Below are positions 1 through 6,553 of a stretch of 21,470 nucleotides of DNA, one piece after another. The stretch is taken from positions 1 to 21,470 of the forward strand of contig DASXIW010000224.1 in assembly GCA_036497785.1 (NCBI GenBank), given 5' to 3'. How positions within the stretch are numbered: the stretch's first letter is position 1; the number at the start of each line of letters is the position of its first letter. The stretch is from DASXIW01 sp036497785 (GTDB lineage Bacteria > Pseudomonadota > Alphaproteobacteria > Acetobacterales > Acetobacteraceae). The notes under the pieces were generated by a model that did no database searches, was not told where the DNA came from, and saw nothing but the letters and a program-made list of their open reading frames with translations. The position numbers and the translations under genes are program-made.

Positions 1-360
1 TGCGCGCAGAAGGCGGACCAGGGTCCTCCGGGGCCGGCCGACGAGGCCCAGCGCCGGGCGCAGCTGGCCGACCAGGGTCCTCCGGGGCCGGCCGACGAGG
101 CCCAGCGCCGGGCGCAGCTGGCCGACCAGGGTCCTCCGGGGCCGGCCGACCAGGCTCAGCGTCGGGCGCAACTGGCTGACCAGGGTCCTCCGGGGCCGGC
201 CGACCAGGCCCAGCGTCGGGCGCAGTTGGCTGACCAGGGTCCTCCGGGGCCGGCCGACCAGGCCCAGCGTCGGGCGCAACTGGCCGATGCCGGTCCGGTT
301 GGCCCGGCCGACCAGGCCCAGCGTAGCGCGCAGTTGGCCTCGGCCGCGCCCTGTAACTAA
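1..360 (+). CDS. Partial (5' end outside window) 18-residue tandem-repeat protein
   Basis: Frame 1 is open from the window edge to TAA at 358-360 and has no ATG inside the window, so this is the last 119 codons of a longer gene. Nearly all of it is an 18-residue repeat with consensus ADQGPPGPADQAQRRAQL: five close copies, then a sixth degenerate one (ADAGPVGPADQAQRSAQL), then a short tail ending APCN with a lone cysteine. Each unit joins a collagen-like GPPGP turn to a charged Ala/Gln/Arg stretch that could be helical. I do not recognise the family and assign no function. A strong hairpin follows at 376-414, as expected for a gene end. The reading frame is favoured because the 54-bp period keeps it open without a stop. 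The N-terminus, and so any signal peptide, lies outside the window. Confidence 0.75.
   Translation, partial: CAQKADQGPPGPADEAQRRAQLADQGPPGPADEAQRRAQLADQGPPGPADQAQRRAQLADQGPPGPADQAQRRAQLADQGPPGPADQAQRRAQLADAGPVGPADQAQRSAQLASAAPCN
16..339 (+). repeat. 54-bp tandem repeat, 6 copies
   Basis: Units start at 16, 70, 124, 178, 232 and 286, an exact period of 54 bp (18 codons). The first five units are almost identical and differ mainly at silent or GAG/CAG positions. The sixth (286-339) has diverged at its start. Near-identity including third codon positions points to recent duplication or gene conversion. The array continues at least to the left edge, so total copy number is unknown. Confidence 0.95.
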
Positions 361-375
361 GACTGCTCGCCTTAG

Positions 376-414
376 GCGCCTGACGCCGTGCCCCCCGGGG
401 GCGGCGTCAGGCGC
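376..414 (+). terminator. Strong hairpin after the repeat gene
   Basis: A perfect 13-bp stem, GCGCCTGACGCCG (376-388) with CGGCGTCAGGCGC (402-414), encloses a C5/G5-rich loop that can extend the stem. It begins 15 nt after the TAA. No T-run follows on the + strand, so it is either a non-canonical terminator or a 3'-end stabilising structure. Confidence 0.6.
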
Positions 415-421
415 GATGGAA

Positions 422-459
422 CTTCCGATCCACGCCGCCAATGTCGCGGGGATCGGAAG
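422..459. repeat. 10-bp inverted repeat upstream of the protease gene
   Basis: CTTCCGATCC (422-431) and GGATCGGAAG (450-459) are perfect inverted copies separated by 18 bp. They lie just after the preceding hairpin and about 110 bp before the protease start. The element could be a second 3'-end hairpin of the repeat gene or an operator for the protease. The sequence alone does not decide. Confidence 0.6.
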
Positions 460-572
460 GTCCGCGCGGGTCGTCTCGCCATATGCTAGTCTACGAAACG
501 GCGCTTTGCTCCGGATATGCTGGTCGTATCCTGACCCGGCTCGATAGGGTAGCCCATAGGAGAAGACACGTC

Positions 573-2015
573 ATGTGGGGTGCATTCGCGGCCAAAATTG
601 CCCGGTCGCTGCTTCTCGTTCTGGGTTTATGGATGCTCTCGCCGCAGGCCGGAGAGGCCCGCGAAGTGAATCCGGGCGAGGCCGATCTGGTGCAGCGCCT
701 GCTGCCCGGCGTCGTTAACATCTTCATCCGCAAGACCGGCGAGCCTTCCGACACCCAGGCCGCCGCCGCCGACACGCCGGACCAGCAGGAGGGCGCGCTC
801 AAGCGCTATTTCGGCTCCGGCTTCGTCATCGATCCGGATGGCCTGATCCTCACCAACCGCCATGTGATCGAAGGCGCGCGCCAGCTCATCGTCGGGTTCA
901 GCGATGGCACCCGCGCTCTTGGGAGCGTGGTCGCCGCGGCCGGCGATGTCGATCTGGCGTTGGTCAAGGTGACCTCCAACCACAAGCTGCCGGTGCTGAC
1001 ACTCGGCGACAGCGACAAGGTGCGCGTGGGCGACCCCGTGCTGGCCATTGGTGATCCCTGGGGCCTCGGCACGTCGGTCAGCGCCGGCATCGTCAGCGCC
1101 CTCAATCGCGACATCAACGACAGCGCCTTCGACAATTACATCCAGACCGACGCCGCCATCAACCACGGCAATTCGGGTGGCCCGTTGGTGAATGATAATG
1201 GCGATGTCATCGGCATCAACTCGGCGCTGTATTCCGATATCGCCAATGGCGGCTCGATCGGCCTTGGTTTCGCCATTACCTCCAACGAAGCGAAATTCAT
1301 TGTCAACCGGCTGCTGAAATATGGCCGGGTCAAGGCCGGCTGGATCGGCGTGACGCTGCAGGACATGACACCGCTGCTCGCCGATCTGTTCGGCAAGCCG
1401 GGCCTGACCGGCGCGATCGTCACCTCGGTCACGCCGGGCGGGCCCGCGGCGAAAGCAGGCATTCAGGAAGGCGACGTGATCGAGCGCATCGATTCCTCGC
1501 GGCCGTTCGGTGCACGCGAAGGTATGCGCACGATCGCCATGGTGCCGGTGGGCAACACCGCCCATCTGACGGTGTGGCGCGACGGTACGGAGAGCAATGT
1601 CGACGTCGTCGCCAACGAAACCCCCGGCCATGATCATGCCGACAACGCAGCCCCGCTGCTGAACCAGTCCATCATGGGCGGTCTGCAACTCTCCGCGATT
1701 ACCGAGCAGGACCGGCGCATGTATAATTTCAGCTCCGATCAGACCGGCGTGTTAGTCAAAGGCGTCACCAATGACGTCTTCACCGGCGATCGCTCCCTCA
1801 TCCCAGGCGACTTGATCCTGCGCGTGCAGGATACGCCGGTCGCGACCCCGGACGACGTGCATAAACGCATCGCCGAAGCCTGGGCGAAGGGCCATGCTTT
1901 GGTGGCGCTGCTGGTCAAAAGCCGTGACGGCCAGAACTGGATGCCGCTGCGTATCTCGAGCATGAAGGCGCCGACTCATAGCAACACGACTTCAAGCGCA
2001 ACCAACGCGCCATAA
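573..2015 (+). CDS. Periplasmic HtrA/Deg-type serine endopeptidase with two PDZ domains
   Basis: This 480-residue protein belongs to the trypsin-like HtrA/DegP/DegQ quality-control proteases, which degrade or refold misfolded envelope proteins. An N-terminal signal peptide (about residues 1-29, hydrophobic core LLLVLGLWML, cleavage near GEA/RE) sends it to the periplasm. The catalytic triad is visible: H97 in TNRHVIEG, D127 in DVDLALVKV and S201 in HGNSGGPL. PDZ1 spans about 255-345 and PDZ2 about 370-455. The chosen ATG (573) is preceded by AGGAGA at 558-563 with 9-nt spacing. The frame is open further upstream to 441, but that extension lacks a ribosome site and would bury the signal peptide. 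It stands alone between the repeat gene and a convergent AT-rich terminator. DegP and DegQ cannot be told apart here, so no symbol is given. Confidence 0.93.
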   Translation: MWGAFAAKIARSLLLVLGLWMLSPQAGEAREVNPGEADLVQRLLPGVVNIFIRKTGEPSDTQAAAADTPDQQEGALKRYFGSGFVIDPDGLILTNRHVIEGARQLIVGFSDGTRALGSVVAAAGDVDLALVKVTSNHKLPVLTLGDSDKVRVGDPVLAIGDPWGLGTSVSAGIVSALNRDINDSAFDNYIQTDAAINHGNSGGPLVNDNGDVIGINSALYSDIANGGSIGLGFAITSNEAKFIVNRLLKYGRVKAGWIGVTLQDMTPLLADLFGKPGLTGAIVTSVTPGGPAAKAGIQEGDVIERIDSSRPFGAREGMRTIAMVPVGNTAHLTVWRDGTESNVDVVANETPGHDHADNAAPLLNQSIMGGLQLSAITEQDRRMYNFSSDQTGVLVKGVTNDVFTGDRSLIPGDLILRVQDTPVATPDDVHKRIAEAWAKGHALVALLVKSRDGQNWMPLRISSMKAPTHSNTTSSATNAP

Positions 2016-2030
2016 CAAAAACGGGTAAAA

Positions 2031-2110
2031 GTTTTTTGGTTCTTTTTTTCAAAAAAGAACAAGAGTTTTAAGACCTTCCTTTTTGCAAAAAGAAGCAAAA
2101 AACTCTTATC
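2031..2110. terminator. AT-rich bidirectional terminator-like element
   Basis: It lies between the convergent protease (ends 2015) and halogenase-like gene (ends 2122). It is conspicuously AT-rich in a GC-rich window. GTTCTTTTTT (2039-2048) pairs with AAAAAAGAAC (2051-2060). AAGAGTTTT (2061-2069) pairs with AAAACTCTT (2099-2107), enclosing a third stem (2075-2084 with 2087-2095, one bulged C). T-runs occur on both strands, which suits termination in both directions. I associate similar A/T-tract hairpins with repeated intergenic elements in Acetobacteraceae; this is from memory and unverified. Confidence 0.7.
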
Positions 2111-2121
2111 CAATAAGGATG

Positions 2122-3417
2122 TTACTCTGCCGGCAATGTGATTGCCCTGTCTTCCGAGCGTTCGAAGCGGGCGAGGAAGCGCAGCAGGTAATACGCCCCT
2201 TTCAGCATCAGGATCGGCCCCTTGGCGCGCCAGCCGATGCGCAGATTGCCGGCCAACAGGGTGATCATGCCGTCGCGCATGCGCAGCCGGTTGCTCGGCG
2301 CCATGAACATGCCGCGCAGCACGGGATCGTTGATGCGGTAGATCAGCCAGGACAGGTTCTCCATCCCCTCGCGCAGCAGCACCTCGGCGCGCCGGGCCGC
2401 AGCGCGCCCGGCGGCGGGGTTCTTCAGCCACGCGCAGGCGACATCGGCGCCCAGTTCGCCCGCCGTCATCGCCAGCAGCACCCCGCTGGAGAACACCGGA
2501 TCGACGAAGGCGAAAGCATCGCCGATCATGAAAAACCCTTCGCCCCACGCGCTGTCCGCGCAGTACGAGTAGTTGCCGGTGCTGTGGATGTCGGAGATGC
2601 GCTCCGCCCCCGCCATGCGTGCGGCCACGCTGGCGCTGGCGAGTAGCCGCTCGGCGAATAATTCCCCGGTCGTGCCGGTGCGGCCGCGCCAGGCGGACTG
2701 GTCGCCCACGAAGCCCACGCTCATCACGTCGCCGGGCAGCGGGATCATCCAGAACCAGCCATCATCCACCAGATGCACGGTGATAAAGCCGGCAAGTTCG
2801 CCCTCTCGCCGCGCCACGCCACGGTAATGGGCGTAGGCGGCGGCGGTGGTGTTCTGCTTGTTGGCGCGCCTGGTCTTCAGCCGGCCCGCCATGAAGCTGT
2901 CGCGGCCGGAGGCATCCAGCACGAAACGCGCTGCGTAGATCCGCTTGGTTCCGTCGGCATTCTCGGCGGTTACCCGCGCAGGGCCGGCATCGGGCGCGAA
3001 GGCGATGTCGGTCGCCCGGCTGCGTTCCACGGTGCGCGCGCCCTTCGCCCGCGCATTGGCGAACAGGGCGGCGTCGAATTCGGCGCGCGGCACCTGGAAG
3101 GAATAGGTGTAGCTGGGGTTCAGCGAATTGGCGAAAGGGAAGGCCACGCTTTCGCCGGTGGCATCGGAGACGAATTCCGCGCCGGGCTTCAACACCCCCA
3201 TGGCGCGCACCTGATCCGTCAGGCCCAGCCGCGCGATGATCTCCATGTTCCGGGGCAGCAGCGACTCGCCGATATGGAAGCGCGGATGCGCCGCCTTCTC
3301 CAGCATCACGACGGCCAGGCCGCGCTCGGCGAGCAGCGCGGCAGCGGTGCTGCCGGCCGGCCCCCCGCCTATCACCAGCACATCGCACGCTTCCGTCATG
3401 GGGCAGGCTTCCGTCAT
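2122..3417 (-). CDS. FAD-dependent halogenase-like oxidoreductase of the aryl polyene locus
   Basis: This 431-residue flavoprotein belongs to the halogenase / geranylgeranyl-reductase-like group. An N-terminal FAD-binding Rossmann motif GGGPAG (17-22) follows the start. HIGESLLP (48-55), GWFWMIP (220-226) and GDAFAFVDPVFSSGV (299-313) are visible. The GWxWxIP pattern is the recognised mark of flavin-dependent halogenases, and K77 in VLKPGAEF sits where the catalytic lysine of phenol/pyrrole halogenases lies. Such enzymes make hypohalous acid from FADH2, O2 and halide, using a separate flavin reductase, which is not seen here. Xanthomonadins and flexirubins carry halogens, so a role in halogenating the aryl polyene is plausible but inferred. 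It is the last gene of the leftward operon, 13 nt after the ketoreductase. Two starts are possible, 3417 or 3399; the latter begins MTEACDVLVIGGGPAG, closer to the family. A plain polyketide oxidoreductase role remains possible. Confidence 0.8.
   Translation of the reverse strand: MTEACPMTEACDVLVIGGGPAGSTAAALLAERGLAVVMLEKAAHPRFHIGESLLPRNMEIIARLGLTDQVRAMGVLKPGAEFVSDATGESVAFPFANSLNPSYTYSFQVPRAEFDAALFANARAKGARTVERSRATDIAFAPDAGPARVTAENADGTKRIYAARFVLDASGRDSFMAGRLKTRRANKQNTTAAAYAHYRGVARREGELAGFITVHLVDDGWFWMIPLPGDVMSVGFVGDQSAWRGRTGTTGELFAERLLASASVAARMAGAERISDIHSTGNYSYCADSAWGEGFFMIGDAFAFVDPVFSSGVLLAMTAGELGADVACAWLKNPAAGRAAARRAEVLLREGMENLSWLIYRINDPVLRGMFMAPSNRLRMRDGMITLLAGNLRIGWRAKGPILMLKGAYYLLRFLARFERSEDRAITLPAE
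3382..3417 (-). repeat. 18-bp duplication of the start-codon region
   Basis: Read on the minus strand, ATGACGGAAGCCTGC (3417-3403) is followed directly by ATGACGGAAGCGTGC (3399-3385), with one mismatch in 15 and an 18-nt offset. It gives the protein a doubled MTEAC start and leaves the true initiation codon ambiguous. Confidence 0.8.
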
Positions 3418-3430
3418 GTGGCCCGTCCTC

Positions 3431-4150
3431 TTAGATCATGCCGCCATTGATGCCGATTGTCTGACCCGAAATATATCCTGCCTTGTCGGAGGCGAGGAAT
3501 CCAACCAGATCCGCCACCTCATCGGCCCGTCCCGCCCGCTTCATCGGCACGATCCGCGCGATGGCGGCCGCATCCATCACCGCATCCGCGGCGGGCGAGG
3601 CGATCACTCCGGGGGCGACGGTGTTCACGGTGATGCCACGGCTGGCCACCTCGCGCGATAGCGAGCGCACCGCGCCCTCCAGCCCCGCCTTGGCCGCGCC
3701 GTAATTGGCCTGACCGCGATTGCCGAGCTGTGCGGTGACGGAGGAGAGCGCGATTATGCGCCCCCAGCGCGTGGCCATCATGGGCAGCAGCAATGGCTGG
3801 GTGACGGCGTAAAACCCGGTCAGCGACACGTCGATCACCCCGCGCCACTGGGTTTCGGACATGCCGGCCATCGGCACGTCGTCATGCGTGCCGGCATTAT
3901 GCACCAGCACCTGCGGCACGCCCGCCGCCAGCAACGGCGCGAGGGCGGCGGCGGTCGCGGCAATATCGGTCAGGTCGCAGGCCAGCGCATCGGCGGACAG
4001 CCCTGCCGCCCGCAGCGCGGCGGCCAAAGCTTCGGCCGCCATGTGGTTGCTGTGCGCATGCACGGTCACGTGCAGCCCGTCCCCCGCCAGCCGGCGGCAG
4101 ATCGCCTTGCCCAGCGGGCTGGCGCCGCCGGTGACCAGGGCCCGCTTCAC
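3431..4150 (-). CDS. apeQ: 3-ketoacyl-ACP reductase (ApeQ-like, SDR family)
   Basis: This 239-residue short-chain dehydrogenase of the FabG type reduces the beta-keto group of the growing polyene on the ACP with NAD(P)H. The cofactor motif TGGASPLG (7-14), NAG (85-87), catalytic S136/S137, Y150 and K154 (YGAAK) and the terminal GQTIGINGG are all visible. The length is normal for FabG. The frame is open well upstream, but the natural start is GTG at 4150-4148, which overlaps the TGA of the dehydratase gene (GTGA) and leads straight into KRALVTGG. The tight coupling to ApeP-, ApeC- and ApeO-like genes assigns it to pigment synthesis rather than housekeeping fatty acid synthesis. The ApeQ name rests on context plus family. 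Confidence 0.88.
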   Translation of the reverse strand: MKRALVTGGASPLGKAICRRLAGDGLHVTVHAHSNHMAAEALAAALRAAGLSADALACDLTDIAATAAALAPLLAAGVPQVLVHNAGTHDDVPMAGMSETQWRGVIDVSLTGFYAVTQPLLLPMMATRWGRIIALSSVTAQLGNRGQANYGAAKAGLEGAVRSLSREVASRGITVNTVAPGVIASPAADAVMDAAAIARIVPMKRAGRADEVADLVGFLASDKAGYISGQTIGINGGMI

Positions 4151-4575
4151 GCCCGGAACACCACGATGCCGCGCCCCTCCAGCAGACACAGCCTGGCGGA
4201 GGAGAATAACTGAAAGCCGTAGATGATGCCGCTCGGATCGGCATGCTCCATGCGCGCCGCCACCGTCAGCACGCCATGGCCCGGGTCGTCCAGCCGCTCG
4301 ATACGAAAGATCAGGCCGCGCAGGGCCGCGACATAGCCGGGCGGCTGTGGCGCGCAGCCGCCGCGCAACGCGCCGTGCAGTGCCGCGGCCTGCAGCCCAT
4401 ATTCCACGCCGCACACCGCATGCAGCCGGCCGTCCCGCCGCAGCGGATTGGCGGGATCGAGATGCGAAGCGCTGCGGCAGTCTATTTCCCGCTCGGACCA
4501 GCCGGCCACGCTGTCAAGCAAGCACATCGCGCCGTGATGCGGAATCAGCGCCTGTATGGCGGCGCGATCTAGCAC
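4147..4575 (-). CDS. apeP: 3-hydroxyacyl-ACP dehydratase (ApeP-like hotdog protein)
   Basis: This 142-residue hotdog-fold dehydratase resembles the ApeP family. Early IPHHGAMCLLDSV (11-23) and the central CGVEYGLQAAALHG (55-68) are the family signatures. In APE systems ApeP acts with a second hotdog protein (ApeI), removing water from 3-hydroxyacyl-ACP to give the conjugated double bonds. Both partners are present in this operon. The preferred start is GTG at 4575-4573, which places VLDRAAIQALIPHHG at the N-terminus and overlaps the upstream KS stop by 7 nt. An ATG at 4620 would add 15 residues that overlap the neighbour and look unlike the family. The stop overlaps the ketoreductase start as GTGA. 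Confidence 0.85.
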   Translation of the reverse strand: MLDRAAIQALIPHHGAMCLLDSVAGWSEREIDCRSASHLDPANPLRRDGRLHAVCGVEYGLQAAALHGALRGGCAPQPPGYVAALRGLIFRIERLDDPGHGVLTVAARMEHADPSGIIYGFQLFSSARLCLLEGRGIVVFRA

Positions 4576-5369
4576 GGCGTCGCCGTGACATCGACGCGCC
4601 CGTCCAGCGATTCCAGGCACAGATGGTCCGGCACGCCCAGCGCCAGCGTCTCCAGCAGCCGCAGGATGCGGGCCACCGGGTTGGCCGTGCTCAGCGCGGC
4701 CAGGCCGACATGGCGCGGCGTGGCGCGACCGGCCGGGCAGGGCGCGTCCGCATAGTCGATCCCCAGCCGGGCCAGGGCATGCGGCACCGCCTCCGGGGTC
4801 AGCACCAAGGCCGCGCCGAACACCGCCCCCACCGGCCGACGCTCATGCAGCGGCTCCGGCATCGGGCAATCGAACAGGGACAGCAGCACAGGCTTGCCCA
4901 AGGAATGCGCCTCGGCCGCCGCCTGCAGCAGCCCCGCGGCGGCGGTGCAGTCGTGGCAGCCAATGCAACTCGCCGCCTGGGAAGACCCGGCGCCGATCGA
5001 CCAATAGCCGGCGGCGGCGTTGTGCACGGAATTGTGGAACTGCGTCGGCGAGACGGCACCAAGCGGGTCGGTCAGCGCGTCCATGATGGCATTGATGGTC
5101 ACGCCGTCGCCATTGGCGCTGCCGAAGATGCTGCGTAGGGAGGCCGGCGGCGCGCCATGCATGTCGGCGGCCTGCTGGGCCACGGACAGTGCCAGCCGCG
5201 TCACCTGGCCGGCGCGCCGCCGCTCATTGGGGGCCAGCATGGCGGGCGGTGGCAGCAATGGCGGCGCCGGCACATAAGCCTGCCGGCCGGCCAGCACCGG
5301 CACGCTCGCCGCCCACCCATCCAGGCCCGGCCCGCAAATCGCCACACCGCCGACCCACACGTCGATCAT
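4569..5369 (-). CDS. apeC: Beta-ketoacyl synthase chain-length-factor-like protein (ApeC-like)
   Basis: At 266 residues it is shorter than a full ketosynthase (about 400) and matches the N-terminal KS-like family found in APE clusters. The signature TQFHNSVHNAAAGYWSIG (109-126) is followed by a Cys-rich segment with CHDCTAAAGLLQAA (138-151). The classic KS motif with nucleophilic cysteine (TACASS), HGTGT and GHTLGA are absent. It is therefore probably the non-catalytic partner (chain length factor) of the adjacent ApeO-type ketosynthase, as reported for the E. coli ApeO/ApeC heterocomplex. ATG at 5369 overlaps the stop of that ketosynthase as ATGA, which suits co-translation of a heterodimer. 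Confidence 0.82.
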   Translation of the reverse strand: MIDVWVGGVAICGPGLDGWAASVPVLAGRQAYVPAPPLLPPPAMLAPNERRRAGQVTRLALSVAQQAADMHGAPPASLRSIFGSANGDGVTINAIMDALTDPLGAVSPTQFHNSVHNAAAGYWSIGAGSSQAASCIGCHDCTAAAGLLQAAAEAHSLGKPVLLSLFDCPMPEPLHERRPVGAVFGAALVLTPEAVPHALARLGIDYADAPCPAGRATPRHVGLAALSTANPVARILRLLETLALGVPDHLCLESLDGRVDVTATPC

Positions 5370-6553
5370 GCGAGCGCGCCCAGCAGCAGCGAGCAGTTAA
5401 TGCCACCGAAGCCGAAGGAATTGCTCATCACCCGGCGCACGGGCGCGGCAACATTCTCGGTCAGCACGCGGGCGCGGAACGCCGGGTCGGGCTCGGTCAC
5501 GCCAAGGCAGCCCGGCATGAAGCCATGGCGGATACACAGCGCGCCGATCACCGCCTCGACGATGCCGGACGCGCCCAGCGTATGCCCGGTCCAGCCCTTG
5601 GTGGAACTTACCGGCACATCGCCCCCGAACACGGCGAGGGCGGCCACATCCTCCATCGCGTCGTTCGCCTTGGTGCCGGTGCCATGCAGGTTAACGTAAT
5701 CCACCGCCGCCGGCTCCAATCCGGCCCCGGCAAGCGCCCCGCGCATGGCGCCGATGGCGCCTGCACCCTGCGGATCGGGGGCAGACATGTGATAGCCGTC
5801 GCTGGTCGCGCCATAGCCCAGCAGGCCAACCGGCATCTGCCCGTCATCCTCCGCCGCGCCGGCGCGTTCCAGCAGCGCGAATCCTGCCGCCTCGCCGATC
5901 GAAATGCCGGCGCGATTTGCATCGCAGGGGCGGCAGGGCGTGGGCGAGATCAGGCCGAGGGCGGCGAACCCGCTCAGCGTCATGTCGCACAGGCTGTCGG
6001 CCCCGCCTACCACGGCGGCGTCGCACAGCCCGCTGCGGATCAGATGCGCGGCGTCGATGAAGCTGCGCGCGCTGGAGGCGCAGGCGGTGGAAATGGTCAG
6101 CGCCGGGCCGCGCAGGCCCAAAGCCGCGCGCACGAAGCGGGGCAGGGCGAACAGATCCTGGGTGTTGGCGAAGTCGAAATCCTTGGGCAGCGCCCCGGTC
6201 GCGGGATCGCGGCGGCGATACGCCTCCTCGCCGGTGCGGATGCCGGCGGTGCTGGTGCCCAGGATAACGGCGATGCGGCCGGCGCCATAACGCTCCCGCG
6301 CGGCTGCCACTTTGTCCGTGAAATTGTCGCTGCGCAGCGCCATGTCGGCCAGCCGGTTGTTGCGGCAGTCGAAGGGGCGCAGCGCGTCGGGCAGGCGATG
6401 CTGCGCCAGCCCGTCCACCTCGCCGATATACCCGAAAGGCCCCTCGGCAGGCCGCAGCCTATGGCGGCGCGCGCGCAGCTCCTCCAGCGTGGGTTGCGTG
6501 CCTAGGCCTAGGGCGCTGGCGACGGTCATGGCGGTCATCGCCAAAGGTTGCAT
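5366..6553 (-). CDS. apeO: Beta-ketoacyl-ACP synthase (ApeO-like ketosynthase)
   Basis: This 395-residue FabF/KAS II-type ketosynthase elongates the aryl-primed chain with malonyl units. Counting from ATG at 6553, the nucleophile C158 lies in STACASS, the two histidines are H290 in LHGTGT and H324 in GHTLGAS, and K319 completes the active site. The C-terminal NSFGFGGIN (379-387) is the usual KS ending. The start is ATG 6553-6551, overlapping the exporter stop as TGATG; the adjacent GTG at 6556 is an equally placed alternative. Its stop overlaps the CLF-like gene as ATGA. Context and pairing with the CLF support ApeO rather than primary-metabolism FabF. Confidence 0.9.
   Translation of the reverse strand: MQPLAMTAMTVASALGLGTQPTLEELRARRHRLRPAEGPFGYIGEVDGLAQHRLPDALRPFDCRNNRLADMALRSDNFTDKVAAARERYGAGRIAVILGTSTAGIRTGEEAYRRRDPATGALPKDFDFANTQDLFALPRFVRAALGLRGPALTISTACASSARSFIDAAHLIRSGLCDAAVVGGADSLCDMTLSGFAALGLISPTPCRPCDANRAGISIGEAAGFALLERAGAAEDDGQMPVGLLGYGATSDGYHMSAPDPQGAGAIGAMRGALAGAGLEPAAVDYVNLHGTGTKANDAMEDVAALAVFGGDVPVSSTKGWTGHTLGASGIVEAVIGALCIRHGFMPGCLGVTEPDPAFRARVLTENVAAPVRRVMSNSFGFGGINCSLLLGALA

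Noticed and set aside
16..339. Regular repeat array that might suggest CRISPR
   Set aside because: Units are directly adjacent with no variable spacers, and the 54-bp period keeps a reading frame open; it is a coding tandem repeat.
627..1688. Long open frame on the minus strand, 353 codons
   Set aside because: It is antisense to the protease, whose catalytic triad, signal peptide and PDZ domains are certain; the antisense product is His/Asp/Gly-rich with no recognisable domain.
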